From Blautia coccoides (GTDB lineage Bacteria > Bacillota > Clostridia > Lachnospirales > Lachnospiraceae), in NCBI RefSeq assembly GCF_034355335.1, contig NZ_CP136422.1, positions 1,119,001 to 1,183,000 on the forward strand: a stretch of DNA of 64,000 bases, in the 5' to 3' direction. The translations under genes were made by a program, and so were the position numbers. The notes beneath the pieces were generated by a model. It did not search any database. It was not told the DNA's origin and saw only the letters and a program-made list of their open reading frames with translations. Each line of letters opens with the position of its first letter. Within the stretch, counting starts at the first letter, position 1. Shown piece after piece: positions 17,845 through 26,202 of the stretch.

Positions 17845-18612
17845 ATGCTGCATGCATTTTCCCGTTCGGAAGGATTAATTGGAAAAGAGGGGCTGGAGAT
17901 TCTTGCCGATTCCAAGGTCGCAGTGTTTGGCCTGGGCGGCGTGGGGTCCTATGTGGTGGAGGCTCTGGCGAGAGCCGGTGTGGGAAACCTGATTCTGGTT
18001 GACCACGATGAGGTTGCAGTGACGAACCTGAACAGACAACTGGTAGCGCTTCGTTCTACTATCGGAAGGAAAAAAGTACAGGTTGCCAAAGAGCGTATTG
18101 CCGATATCAATGAGGATGCAGTGGTTCACACCTATGAGACTTTTTTTTCGGCTGAGACAGCCAGTTTATTTGATTTTTCCGGCTATGACTATATAGTAGA
18201 CGCAGTGGACACTGTTTCTGCCAAGATCCTTCTCATTGAGAAGGCAAAAGCCTGCAATAAGCCGGTCATATCCTGTATGGGAACCGGTAATAAACTGGAT
18301 CCGTCCTGCTTTCAAATTGCGGATATTGCGAAAACCAGTGTGTGCCCTCTGGCAAAGGTCATGCGCACAGAACTGAAAAAGAGAAAAATAAAAAAGGTTA
18401 AGGTGCTTTTTTCCACGGAAATAGCGCCCAAAGAAAAAAAACGCCGGATGGGCCTGAAAGAAGAAAAGGTGCAGACGGAAGAGACCAGGCCGTCAACAGG
18501 CAGGCCTGTGCCCTCCAGCATTTCCTTTGTTCCCGGAGTTGCCGGGCTGATGATCGCCGGAGAGGTAGTAAAAGATTTAATCGGGATGAGACAGAAGACA
18601 GACAGAAAATAA
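17845..18612 (+). CDS. tcdA: tRNA threonylcarbamoyladenosine dehydratase, ThiF/E1-like
   Basis: A 255-residue protein of the ThiF/MoeB superfamily in the TcdA (CsdL) branch, which uses ATP to cyclise the t6A base at tRNA position 37. The nucleotide motif VFGLGGVGSYVVEALARAGVG is at about residues 29-49, followed by LVDHDEVAVTNLNRQ and the typical ISCMGTGNKLDPS segment. A conserved Cys lies in SVCPLAKVMR. AGGAGG precedes the ATG. The stop sits inside a GACAGAAA/TTTCTGTC inverted repeat that could act as a weak terminator. Confidence 0.9.
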   Translation: MLHAFSRSEGLIGKEGLEILADSKVAVFGLGGVGSYVVEALARAGVGNLILVDHDEVAVTNLNRQLVALRSTIGRKKVQVAKERIADINEDAVVHTYETFFSAETASLFDFSGYDYIVDAVDTVSAKILLIEKAKACNKPVISCMGTGNKLDPSCFQIADIAKTSVCPLAKVMRTELKKRKIKKVKVLFSTEIAPKEKKRRMGLKEEKVQTEETRPSTGRPVPSSISFVPGVAGLMIAGEVVKDLIGMRQKTDRK

Positions 18613-18639
18613 AATTTCTGTCTGAAACTGTTTTTGCTC

Positions 18640-18682
18640 GTAACTGTCAAAGTATCTGACAGTTACTTAAGATTTATATAAT
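18640..18682 (+). promoter_or_regulatory. GTAACTGTC hairpin and promoter before murB
   Basis: GTAACTGTC (18640-18648) and GACAGTTAC (18658-18666) form a perfect 9-bp inverted repeat. CTGACA in the right arm and TATAAT at 18677-18682 form a promoter with a short 15-bp spacer. The predicted start of transcription lies beyond the ATG at 18683, which supports the GTG start of murB. Confidence 0.5.
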
Positions 18683-18706
18683 ATGATCAAAGCAAGAGGT
18701 AAGAGA

Positions 18707-19618
18707 GTGAATAAAAAAATAGAAAATGAGTTTTGTCAGTGTCTGGGCAGTGACAATGTCAATGTCTATGAACCAATGAAGAAGCATACCACATTCCGCA
18801 TCGGAGGACCTGCGGAATATTACCTGCGCCCTCACAGCGTGGATGAACTGCGGAAGATTTTACATATCTGCAAGAGAGAGAATCTGCCGTTTTTCATTTT
18901 AGGCAATGGCAGCAATCTGCTTGTGAGCGATAAAGGATATCAAGGTGTTGTTATTCAGCTCTGGAAGAATATGAGTGATATAGAGGTGGATGCCCATGTT
19001 ATTCGGGCAAAAGCGGGAGCGCTCCTCTCTAAGATCGCAGTGGTAGCCCTGGATAACAGTCTGGCCGGGTTTGCCTTTGCCAGTGGTATTCCGGGAACCT
19101 TAGGAGGTGCTGTGGTCATGAACGCAGGCGCTTACGGGGGAGAGATGAAGGATGTTCTGGAGGAAGTCACTGTCATGGACGCGGAAGGCAATGTAATATG
19201 CCTGAAGCGGGGGGAACTGAATCTGGGATACCGGACAAGTATTGTAAAAGAAAAAGGTTATATTGTGCTGGAGGCAGTGATCAGGCTGAAAAAAGGCGAG
19301 GCATCCCATATCAAGGAACAGATGGATGATTTTAAAGAGAGGCGCACCAGCAAGCAGCCCTTGGATATGCCAAGCGCAGGCAGTACGTTCAAGCGGCCGG
19401 AAGGATATTTTGCAGGTAAACTGATCATGGATACGGGCCTTCGCGGTTTTCGGGTAGGTGGAGCGCAGATTTCAGAGAAGCACTGCGGTTTTGTTGTCAA
19501 TACCGGAGATGCCACGGCGGAGGATGTGAAGAACCTGATAGAGGAAGTACAGAAGAGAGTCAGGGAGAAATTCGGCGTCACACTTGAGCCGGAAGTGAAA
19601 TTCCTGGGTGAGTTCTGA
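18707..19618 (+). CDS. murB: UDP-N-acetylenolpyruvoylglucosamine reductase
   Basis: A 303-residue FAD enzyme that reduces UDP-GlcNAc-enolpyruvate to UDP-MurNAc in peptidoglycan synthesis, in the cytoplasm. Visible motifs are KKHTTFRIGGPAEYY, ILGNGSNLLVSDKG, ASGIPGTLGGAVVMNAGAYGGE and PSAGSTFKRPEG. This is the type II form that lacks the extra domain of E. coli MurB. The start is GTG at 18707 with AGAGG upstream; the longer frame from ATG 18683 would begin at or before the predicted transcription start. It is followed after 21 nt by rapZ. Confidence 0.95.
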   Translation: MNKKIENEFCQCLGSDNVNVYEPMKKHTTFRIGGPAEYYLRPHSVDELRKILHICKRENLPFFILGNGSNLLVSDKGYQGVVIQLWKNMSDIEVDAHVIRAKAGALLSKIAVVALDNSLAGFAFASGIPGTLGGAVVMNAGAYGGEMKDVLEEVTVMDAEGNVICLKRGELNLGYRTSIVKEKGYIVLEAVIRLKKGEASHIKEQMDDFKERRTSKQPLDMPSAGSTFKRPEGYFAGKLIMDTGLRGFRVGGAQISEKHCGFVVNTGDATAEDVKNLIEEVQKRVREKFGVTLEPEVKFLGEF

Positions 19619-19639
19619 CACAGGCAGAGAGGATTCTAT

Positions 19640-20530
19640 ATGCGTTTTGTAATTGTGACGGGAATGTCAGGTGCCGGTAAGAGTACGGCCCTGAAGATGT
19701 TGGAAGACATGGAATATTTTTGTGTGGATAACCTCCCGATACTCCTGATAGAAAAGTTTGCTCAACTGGTAAAGGACGGAAGTTCAGGAGAGATAGAGCG
19801 TGTGGCTGTAGGTGTGGATATCAGAAGCGGCAAGGCTTTAAGTGAACTGGAGCAGGTTCTGGAGAGGCTGCGGCTGCCGGGATTCCAGCTGGAGATCCTG
19901 TTTTTAGATGCGGATGACAAGACTCTGGTAAAGCGCTACAAGGAGACACGGCGCTCTCATCCTCTTTCCGGCAACGGAAGGGTAGATGAGGGGATCAAAC
20001 TGGAACGGAGCAGACTGGCTTTTCTGCGTGAATTTTCGGATTATATCCTGGATACCAGCCAGCTTCTCACCAGAGAGCTGAAGGAAGAGCTGGAAAAGAT
20101 TTTTGTGGAGAACCAGAAGTTTAAGAACTTGATGATCACAGTTCTCTCCTTTGGGTTCAAGTACGGAATCCCCGGTGATTCTGATCTGGTTTTTGATGTG
20201 AGGTTTCTGCCAAACCCATATTATATAGAAGGAATGCGTTTTTTAAGCGGCAATGATAAACCGGTCAGTGACTATGTGATGGGCTTTGATCTGGCACAGG
20301 AGTTTTCCGATAAACTGGAGGATATGCTGCGTTTCCTGATCCCGAACTACATATCCGAAGGCAAATCCCAGCTTGTGGTTTCCATCGGATGTACCGGCGG
20401 CAAACACCGCAGTGTGACTCTGGCCAATGAACTATACAGACGGCTGAAAAAGTCAGAAGAATACGGGATACGGATCGAACATAGAGATATAGAAAAGGAT
20501 GCGAAGAAATGTCATTCTCCGGAAGCGTAA
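19640..20530 (+). CDS. rapZ: RapZ/YvcJ family nucleotide-binding protein
   Basis: A 296-residue P-loop protein. The Walker A motif GMSGAGKST is at residues 8-16, followed by CVDNLP, and the C-terminal domain has SFGFKYGIPGDSDLVFDVRFLPNP and IGCTGGKHRSV. In enteric bacteria RapZ guides RNase E to the GlmZ RNA; in Bacillus YvcJ is a nucleotide hydrolase whose exact role is less clear. It overlaps whiA by 22 bp, as part of a conserved Firmicute operon. Confidence 0.95.
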   Translation: MRFVIVTGMSGAGKSTALKMLEDMEYFCVDNLPILLIEKFAQLVKDGSSGEIERVAVGVDIRSGKALSELEQVLERLRLPGFQLEILFLDADDKTLVKRYKETRRSHPLSGNGRVDEGIKLERSRLAFLREFSDYILDTSQLLTRELKEELEKIFVENQKFKNLMITVLSFGFKYGIPGDSDLVFDVRFLPNPYYIEGMRFLSGNDKPVSDYVMGFDLAQEFSDKLEDMLRFLIPNYISEGKSQLVVSIGCTGGKHRSVTLANELYRRLKKSEEYGIRIEHRDIEKDAKKCHSPEA

Positions 20531-21468
20531 AGCAGGAGCTGGAGCGCTGTATCAGCCCTGCCAGGCATTGCCAGATAGCAGAGCTTTCAGCCATTTTCAG
20601 CTTTTGCGGTGAGATACAGAGGACAGAGGAAGGCCAGCCGTTTCTCTGTTTTTCTACAGAAAATGAAAGTGTTATAAGAAAGTGCTTTACTTTATTGCAA
20701 AAAACATTTAAAATAGATAAAGAAATTTCTATAGATAAACGTTTAATAAAAAGAAACAACAGATTTGTGATTGAAGTACGAGGTCAGGAAGATACAGTGA
20801 GAATTTTGCAGGCAGCAAAGTATCTGACAGCAGACAGGCAGCCAATGCCCTGTGCCGCTCTTGTGAATCCTCTGATTATTCAGAAGAATTGCTGCAGGAG
20901 GGCTTTCCTGAGGGGTGCATTTTTATGTGCTGGTTCTATCAGTGCCCCAGAGAAATTTTATCATTTTGAAATCGTATGTTCCACACTGTCAAAAGCTCAG
21001 CAGCTTCAGGAACTGGTGCAGTCCTTTGAGGTAGATGCAAAAGTTGTAAGCCGCAAGAAGCATGAGGTTGTTTATGTAAAAGAAGGCGCGCAGATCGTAG
21101 AAATTTTAGGCCTTATGGGGGCAAATGTATCTTTGATGAATCTTGAGAATGTCAGGATTCTGAAAGAAATGCGCAACAGCGTGAACCGCAAGGTTAACTG
21201 CGAAACGGCGAATATTAGCAAGACTGTAAATGCTGCAGTAAAACAAACGGAAGATATAGCTTTTATCCGTGACACCATTGGATTGGAAAGACTTCCGGAC
21301 AATCTGGAAGAGATAGCACGGATAAGGTTAGAATATCCACAGGCCTCATTGAAAGAACTTGGCATGTTTTTAACACCGCCAGTGGGAAAGTCAGGGGTCA
21401 ATCACAGACTGCGTAGGATCGGCAGCATAGCAGAAGAGCTCAGAGGGAACAAGGAGGAACAGATATGA
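20509..21468 (+). CDS. whiA: DNA-binding protein WhiA
   Basis: A 319-residue protein with the two-part WhiA fold: a degenerate LAGLIDADG homing-endonuclease-like domain (residues about 1-210, with RRAFLRGAFLCAGSIS) and a C-terminal helix-turn-helix (DNLEEIARIRLEYPQASLKELG, then PPVGKSGVNHRLRRI). It is widespread in Gram-positive bacteria; it controls sporulation genes in Streptomyces and affects division and chromosome segregation in Bacillus. It overlaps rapZ upstream and the HPr-like gene downstream (ATGA). The yvcK/glmR gene that stands between the two in Bacillus is absent here. Confidence 0.95.
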   Translation: MSFSGSVKQELERCISPARHCQIAELSAIFSFCGEIQRTEEGQPFLCFSTENESVIRKCFTLLQKTFKIDKEISIDKRLIKRNNRFVIEVRGQEDTVRILQAAKYLTADRQPMPCAALVNPLIIQKNCCRRAFLRGAFLCAGSISAPEKFYHFEIVCSTLSKAQQLQELVQSFEVDAKVVSRKKHEVVYVKEGAQIVEILGLMGANVSLMNLENVRILKEMRNSVNRKVNCETANISKTVNAAVKQTEDIAFIRDTIGLERLPDNLEEIARIRLEYPQASLKELGMFLTPPVGKSGVNHRLRRIGSIAEELRGNKEEQI

Positions 21469-21719
21469 TCAGTAAACCAATTACCATCGGTATTTCAAAC
21501 GGCTTGGAAGCAAGACCGATTGCATTACTCGTGCAGGTAGCTAGCCAGTATGCCAGCAATATCTATCTGGAGAGTCAGGAAAAGAAGGTAAATGCAAAGA
21601 GCATCATGGGTATGATGAGTTTGGGATTAGACGCTGGTGAGAGCGTGACTGTATCAGTTGAAGGCGAAGACGAAGTCGAAGCTATGAAAAGCATCGAGGA
21701 ATATTTGAGCAACAAATAA
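21465..21719 (+). CDS. Crh-like HPr family protein with Glu at position 15
   Basis: An 84-residue HPr-fold protein. The phosphoacceptor motif reads GLEARP instead of GLHARP, so the PTS-active His15 is Glu; it cannot take phosphate from enzyme I. The regulatory Ser46 is kept at exactly the right place (NAKSIMGMMSL). Bacillus Crh has the same design with Gln15 and acts with CcpA in catabolite repression after HprK phosphorylates Ser46. Position directly after whiA, as in Bacillus, supports a Crh-like role. Glu15 might mimic phospho-His; that is speculation. It overlaps the whiA stop by ATGA. Confidence 0.9.
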   Translation: MISKPITIGISNGLEARPIALLVQVASQYASNIYLESQEKKVNAKSIMGMMSLGLDAGESVTVSVEGEDEVEAMKSIEEYLSNK

Positions 21720-21763
21720 ATATTGAACATTTAAGGAAAAAGAGAGCAGATATGAAAAAGAGA

Positions 21764-21793
21764 GGCCGTCCTGGATGAAGGGCGGCCTTTTTT
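21764..21793 (+). terminator. Rho-independent terminator of the murB-rapZ-whiA-HPr operon
   Basis: GGCCGTCC and GGGCGGCC form an 8-bp stem with one G.U pair around an 8-nt loop, followed directly by TTTTTT. Confidence 0.92.
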
Positions 21794-21825
21794 AACGGTA
21801 CTCGGATTGCAGGAGATATAAAAAG

Positions 21826-23094
21826 ATGGAGAGAGAAAAAAATACCGGTATTATGAGGGTAAGAATGTTGGGCGGTTTTTCTATTTCTTATGAGGGGGCA
21901 GCAGTGGTCTTTGACAGAAAAAGCCCGGCAAAGTTTGTACAACTGTTCCAGCTTCTCATGCTTCACTTAAAGGATGGGATAGACAAGGCTGAACTGATCG
22001 ACGCACTTTACGGCAAAGATACTGTGGAAAACGGAAACAGCAGTCTGAACAATACAATTTTTAGACTGCGCAGACAACTGAAAAAGGCTGGTATGCCGGA
22101 TGGCTCATACATAACGGTGCAAAAGGGAATCTGCAGATGGGATGAGAAGATAAAAGCAGTTGTGGATATTCATCAGATGGAGGCAGCCATTGAGGAAGCC
22201 CGCATGGAAAACGGTGAGAAGAAGGAAGAGCTTTTGAAAGAGGCCTGCAGCCTGTACAAAGGGGAGTTTCTTCCTCCGGGAGCAGCAGAGGCCTGGTCTG
22301 TAATAGCAGGTGTAAAGTACAGGGATCTGTACTTTGACTGTATGCGCGAGTTGTTTTCCATTCTGAAGGAGCGCAGGGAATATGAGGATATACTCCATAT
22401 CAGCACCCGCGCCGCGTCCATATATCCCTATGAGGAATGGCAGCTCTGGCGGATCGACAGTCTGCTGGCTCTGAATCGTCACAAGGAGGCACTGAAAGTC
22501 TATGAGGAGACCGCATCCCTGTATTTTAACGAGTTTGGTTTGAAGCCTTCAGAGAAAATGCTTGAGCGCTTTCATTCTATGAGCAGCCAGATACAGGGTG
22601 TCCCCTCGGATATGTGGGAAATCCGCAGGGATCTGAGAGAGAAGACAAAAGGGAAAGGGGCTTATTTCTGCTCCCTGCCCAGTTTTATTGATACTTACAG
22701 GATCATCACGCGCATGACAGAGAGGACAGGAATGTCCGTGTTCCTGATGCTGTGCACACTGACCGACAGTTCAGGCATTCCCATCGAAAAAGAAGATAAG
22801 ATAAGCAAGGCAGCGGAAAAGTTCCAGACCGCCATCAAGCTGTCCCTGCGCCGGGGGGACTTGTACACCAGGTACAGCTCCTGTCAGTTCCTCATCATGC
22901 TTCCGGGAATCACTCAGGAAAACTGCTTCTGTGTGGCGGAGCGTATCACTCGTCTGTTCAAGGAAGCAGGAGGGGGCAGCAACAGGATCCGCTGTTATAT
23001 CAGTTCCCTGATAGATGTAAATGAGGAATTTGAAAACTTTGAGGATGGTTTTTCCTCCCCGGAGAGATGGATGCGGCCCAAAACATACAACTGA
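21826..23094 (+). CDS. BTAD/SARP-like transcriptional regulator with GGDEF-like C-terminus
   Basis: A 422-residue regulator. Residues about 10-100 form an OmpR-type winged helix (MRVRMLGGFSISYEG, NSSLNNTIFRLRRQLKKAG). Residues about 110-250 are a bacterial transcriptional activator (BTAD) helical-repeat domain (ALYKGEFLP-like CSLYKGEFLPPG, then HKEALKVYEETASLYFNEFGLKPS). The C-terminal 140 residues resemble a degenerate GGDEF domain: SLRRGDLYTRYSSCQFLIMLPG aligns with the RxGD-RYGGDEF-LLPG pattern, with SSCQF in the active loop, so no cyclase activity is expected. The gene lies just before araA and its operators; whether it controls araA is unknown. Confidence 0.85.
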   Translation: MEREKNTGIMRVRMLGGFSISYEGAAVVFDRKSPAKFVQLFQLLMLHLKDGIDKAELIDALYGKDTVENGNSSLNNTIFRLRRQLKKAGMPDGSYITVQKGICRWDEKIKAVVDIHQMEAAIEEARMENGEKKEELLKEACSLYKGEFLPPGAAEAWSVIAGVKYRDLYFDCMRELFSILKERREYEDILHISTRAASIYPYEEWQLWRIDSLLALNRHKEALKVYEETASLYFNEFGLKPSEKMLERFHSMSSQIQGVPSDMWEIRRDLREKTKGKGAYFCSLPSFIDTYRIITRMTERTGMSVFLMLCTLTDSSGIPIEKEDKISKAAEKFQTAIKLSLRRGDLYTRYSSCQFLIMLPGITQENCFCVAERITRLFKEAGGGSNRIRCYISSLIDVNEEFENFEDGFSSPERWMRPKTYN

Positions 23095-23153
23095 AAAACT
23101 TGTATCCTTTCTGTGAATACAACTTGTAAAGATAACCGTACAAGTTTTATGAT
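23095..23153 (+). promoter_or_regulatory. araA promoter with AraR-like operator half-sites
   Basis: AAAACTTGTA (23095-23104) and TACAAGTTTT (23139-23148) are perfect inverted repeats, and TACAACTTGTA (23118-23128) between them is itself nearly palindromic. The TTGTA/TACAA half-sites recall AraR operators. A promoter TTGTAA, 18 bp, TATGAT (23124-23153) is covered by two of the sites, so a bound repressor would block polymerase. Confidence 0.65.
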
Positions 23154-23189
23154 GGAAGAAAGATAAAACCTAACAGGAGGGTGAGTTTA

Positions 23190-24686
23190 ATGAAAACAGG
23201 CAGGAATTATAAGTTTTGGTTTGCAACAGGTTCCCAGGATCTTTACGGAGATGAGTGTCTCAAAAAAGTAGCGGAACATTCCAGAATCATTGTAGAAGAA
23301 TTAAATAAATCAGGGGTACTCCCTTATGAAGTGGTACTGAAACCAACTCTGATTACAAATGAAGTGATCAGAAAGACCTTTAATGAGGCAAATCAGGATG
23401 AGGAATGTGCAGGTGTTATCACATGGATGCACACCTTCTCACCGGCAAAATCCTGGATCCTGGGACTGCAGGAGTACAGAAAGCCGCTGATGCATTTGCA
23501 CACCCAGTTCAATCAGGAGATTCCGTACGATACCATTGACATGGACTTTATGAATGAAAATCAGTCTGCCCATGGTGACAGAGAGTATGGTCATATCGTA
23601 TCCCGCATGGGTATTGAGCGCAAAGTGACAGTGGGCCACTGGAGCGACAGAAAAGTACAGGAAAAGATCGCGTCCTGGATGCGCACAGCAGTGGGAATTA
23701 TGGAGAGCAGCCATATCCGTGTTATGAGAATTGCAGACAACATGAGAAATGTAGCTGTGACAGAGGGAGATAAGGTAGAGGCTCAGATCAAGTTCGGCTG
23801 GGAGATTGACGCATACCCTGTAAATGAGATCGCAGAGGCAGTGGGTTCTGTGTCAAAGGGTGATACAGACGCTCTTGTGGAAGAGTATTACGACAAATAT
23901 GAGATTCTTCTGGAGGGAAGAGACCCGGAGGAATTCAAACGCCATGTGGCAGTACAGGCACAGATTGAGATCGGATTCGAGAGATTTTTAGAAGAGAAGA
24001 ACTATCAGGCGATCGTGACTCATTTCGGAGATTTAGGTTCCCTGAAACAGTTGCCGGGACTGGCTATCCAGAGACTGATGGAAAAAGGATATGGATTCGG
24101 CGGCGAAGGTGACTGGAAGACAGCCGCCATGGTACGTCTGATGAAGATCATGACAGCAGGAATGAAAGGGGCAAAAGGTACTTCCTTTATGGAGGATTAT
24201 ACATATAATCTGGTACCGGGCAAGGAAGGAATACTGCAGGCTCATATGCTGGAAGTGTGCCCGACTATTTCTGACGGCCCCATCAGCATTAAGGTAAATC
24301 CCCTTAGCATGGGAGACAGAGAAGATCCGGCACGTCTTGTATTTACAGCGAAAACCGGTCCGGCCATTGCTGCTTCTCTGATCGATCTGGGGAACAGATT
24401 CCGCCTGATCATCAATGATGTGGACTGTAAGAAGACGGAAAAGCCTATGCCTAAACTGCCTGTAGCTACAGCATTCTGGACACCGCAGCCGGATCTGGCT
24501 ACCGGTGCGGAAGCCTGGATACTGGCCGGAGGAGCACATCATACAGCCTTTTCTTATGATATCACGTCTGAGCAGATGGGTGACTGGGCTGCTGCTATGG
24601 GTATTGAGGCGGTTTACATTGATGAGGATACCAGAATCCGCAGCTTTAAGAGGGACTTACAGTTAGGAGAATTATTTTTCAGATAA
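23190..24686 (+). CDS. araA: L-arabinose isomerase
   Basis: A 498-residue cytosolic enzyme that converts L-arabinose to L-ribulose with Mn. It shows the family start FWFATGSQDLYG, the segments HTFSPAKSWI and LHTQFNQEIPYDTIDMDFMN, the metal-site region GEGDWKTAAMVRLMK, FMEDYTYNL, and the late histidines in GGAHHTAFS. The ATG at 23190 has AGGAGG nine bases upstream and is chosen over the GTG at 23181, which would overlap the ribosome binding site. No araB or araD is adjacent, so the pathway must be completed elsewhere. A strong bidirectional terminator follows. Confidence 0.97.
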   Translation: MKTGRNYKFWFATGSQDLYGDECLKKVAEHSRIIVEELNKSGVLPYEVVLKPTLITNEVIRKTFNEANQDEECAGVITWMHTFSPAKSWILGLQEYRKPLMHLHTQFNQEIPYDTIDMDFMNENQSAHGDREYGHIVSRMGIERKVTVGHWSDRKVQEKIASWMRTAVGIMESSHIRVMRIADNMRNVAVTEGDKVEAQIKFGWEIDAYPVNEIAEAVGSVSKGDTDALVEEYYDKYEILLEGRDPEEFKRHVAVQAQIEIGFERFLEEKNYQAIVTHFGDLGSLKQLPGLAIQRLMEKGYGFGGEGDWKTAAMVRLMKIMTAGMKGAKGTSFMEDYTYNLVPGKEGILQAHMLEVCPTISDGPISIKVNPLSMGDREDPARLVFTAKTGPAIAASLIDLGNRFRLIINDVDCKKTEKPMPKLPVATAFWTPQPDLATGAEAWILAGGAHHTAFSYDITSEQMGDWAAAMGIEAVYIDEDTRIRSFKRDLQLGELFFR

Positions 24687-24813
24687 GGATTGAAAAAGAG
24701 GATCGGTTTCCTGCATTTCTGTCTGCTGTTGTCACTGAGGAATCAGGACCGAAGCTTTTATGGGGAACCTGAGGGGATCAGGAGAAACATAAGAGAGCGG
24801 AAATTGATCTTAT

Positions 24814-24892
24814 AAAAGAGATATGGCATTGCCGTATGAGTGGAGTTTCCTTGAGGGAAGCCTTCGTTCAGGCAGATGTCATATCTCTTTTT
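24814..24892. terminator. Bidirectional terminator between araA and the convergent membrane-protein gene
   Basis: AAAAGAGATATGGCAT plus TGCC (24814-24834) pairs with GGCAGATGTCATATCTCTTTT (24871-24891) over about 20 bp, with one wobble and one bulged C. T runs lie on both strands, so it can end transcription from either side. Confidence 0.85.
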
Positions 24893-24910
24893 CGTTTCCG
24901 GATGGCCCGG

Positions 24911-25483
24911 TTATGTACGGGGACTGAGGCGCTTCACCGCAGAGATGACGATGCCGGTCAGGAGAAAAAGTCCGGCAGCCCCAAAATAGAGGATGGGGTA
25001 GTGATCCGAAAGGCTCCAGGATTGGGAAGAACCTGTAAAAGCATCTATCCTGTTATTGGTATAACGTTCTGCATAGTAAAACACAAGGATGAGGCAGCTC
25101 ATAGTCAGGAAAACATTGGCATGTGTCAGGGTCCTGAAAAGGCCGGTAACGGCAAGGGCGGCCAGCCAGGCAAGACTTATGGGCACTCCCAGCTTTGCTG
25201 CCCAGTATATAGGCTGAGTCATATAGAGATTAGCAGTATACTCTATGATGTACAGGAAGGGTATCAGCAGAATACCGAGGACCAGGTAAGTGAGTAGAAT
25301 ACGGTGCTTTTGTCCGAATATCAGGGTGTACAGCATCAGGTATGCATAGAAGCAGGAGGCAGCCACCAGGATAGACCAACTGAACGTTTGTTCCAGGGCA
25401 AAGTTTACAATGAAACAGATTAAAACTGCAAGAATAAACGGGACTGCGAGTATCATACTCCATAGATTTCTTTTCTTAGTCAT
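24911..25483 (-). CDS. Integral membrane protein, function unknown
   Basis: A 190-residue protein with about six hydrophobic segments (for example MILAVPFILAVLICFIV at the N-terminus and YFGAAGLFLLTGIVISAV near the end). I do not recognise a family. The start codon overlaps the end of the TetR gene (8 bp), so the two are co-transcribed and the TetR protein probably controls it. The opposite strand is also open for some 150 codons, but that frame is low in hydrophobic structure and lies antisense to this one. Confidence 0.75.
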   Translation of the reverse strand: MTKKRNLWSMILAVPFILAVLICFIVNFALEQTFSWSILVAASCFYAYLMLYTLIFGQKHRILLTYLVLGILLIPFLYIIEYTANLYMTQPIYWAAKLGVPISLAWLAALAVTGLFRTLTHANVFLTMSCLILVFYYAERYTNNRIDAFTGSSQSWSLSDHYPILYFGAAGLFLLTGIVISAVKRLSPRT

Positions 25484-26114
25484 TAAGTTCCTCTCTTCCT
25501 GATGATTGGCGGCCGGGTTTTAAGATACGATCCAGTACGGAAAATATAATGGTTCTGGATACCTCTGTTTTTTCAGATGAGACCAACAGGTTCTGGAATG
25601 CCAGTCCGTCGATGGCGCCTGTGATAAACTTCGCCAGCTCCTCGGAGGGCAAATCACAACGGAATTCTTTGCTGCGGATGCCTTCCTCCAACAGGGCAGT
25701 GATAAGGCAGTTGTATCTCTCATAGCCGTTTTGGATAAGGTTTTTTACCACATGATTCTCCGAATAGTATTCCAGGAAAAACTTAATGGGAAATAAACAC
25801 ATGAGGGCAGCCTGTATGGTGTCATCCTCTCCGAGAACGATCCTGCGCAGCTTTTCATAGGAACTCAGATCACTGCTGCTGATTTTTTCTATATAGCCGA
25901 TATAAGTATTGTAAATGCTTTGGGCGGCCTGGGCCATCAAAGCATTTTTATTCGGAAAATACCAGTAGATAGCGGCCTTTGTCAATCCCAGTTTTTCCGC
26001 CACATCAGTCAGACTGAATTCTGCCATGGAACTTTTTACCATGATCTCTATTGCGGCCTGTATAATACACTGCCTCATCTTTTCATAATTTTCCGGTATT
26101 TTTTTTCTTGCCAT
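25476..26114 (-). CDS. TetR family transcriptional regulator
   Basis: A 212-residue repressor-type protein. The N-terminal helix-turn-helix is clear: AIEIMVKSSMAEFSLTDVAEKLGLTKAAIYWYFPNKNALM at about residues 21-60. The C-terminal ligand-binding part is variable, as is normal. A palindrome about 20 bp upstream is the likely operator, implying autoregulation together with the downstream membrane-protein gene, whose start it overlaps. Confidence 0.92.
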   Translation of the reverse strand: MARKKIPENYEKMRQCIIQAAIEIMVKSSMAEFSLTDVAEKLGLTKAAIYWYFPNKNALMAQAAQSIYNTYIGYIEKISSSDLSSYEKLRRIVLGEDDTIQAALMCLFPIKFFLEYYSENHVVKNLIQNGYERYNCLITALLEEGIRSKEFRCDLPSEELAKFITGAIDGLAFQNLLVSSEKTEVSRTIIFSVLDRILKPGRQSSGREELND

Positions 26115-26128
26115 AGAAACTGCCCTTC

Positions 26129-26161
26129 TATAATTAATTAACTCATCGTTAAATTAATTAT
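26129..26161. promoter_or_regulatory. TetR-type operator palindrome
   Basis: TTAACTCATCGTTAA (26138-26152) is a perfect 5-bp palindrome around TCATC and extends outward as ATAATTAATTAAC and GTTAAATTAATTAT, imperfect by one base. It lies directly upstream of the TetR gene, between it and the MATE gene end. Confidence 0.75.
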
Positions 26162-26202
26162 CCCATAAAAGCTGCCGGGAGTCAACCACATTAAAATATC
26201 TT

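Noticed and set aside
18683..18706. ATG at 18683 as the start of murB
   Set aside because: It would begin at or before the predicted transcription start; the GTG at 18707 has AGAGG at the right distance and gives a normal MurB N-terminus.
24836..25297. 153-codon plus-strand ORF
   Set aside because: It is antisense to the membrane protein at 24911-25483, which has clear membrane helices and is coupled to the TetR gene.
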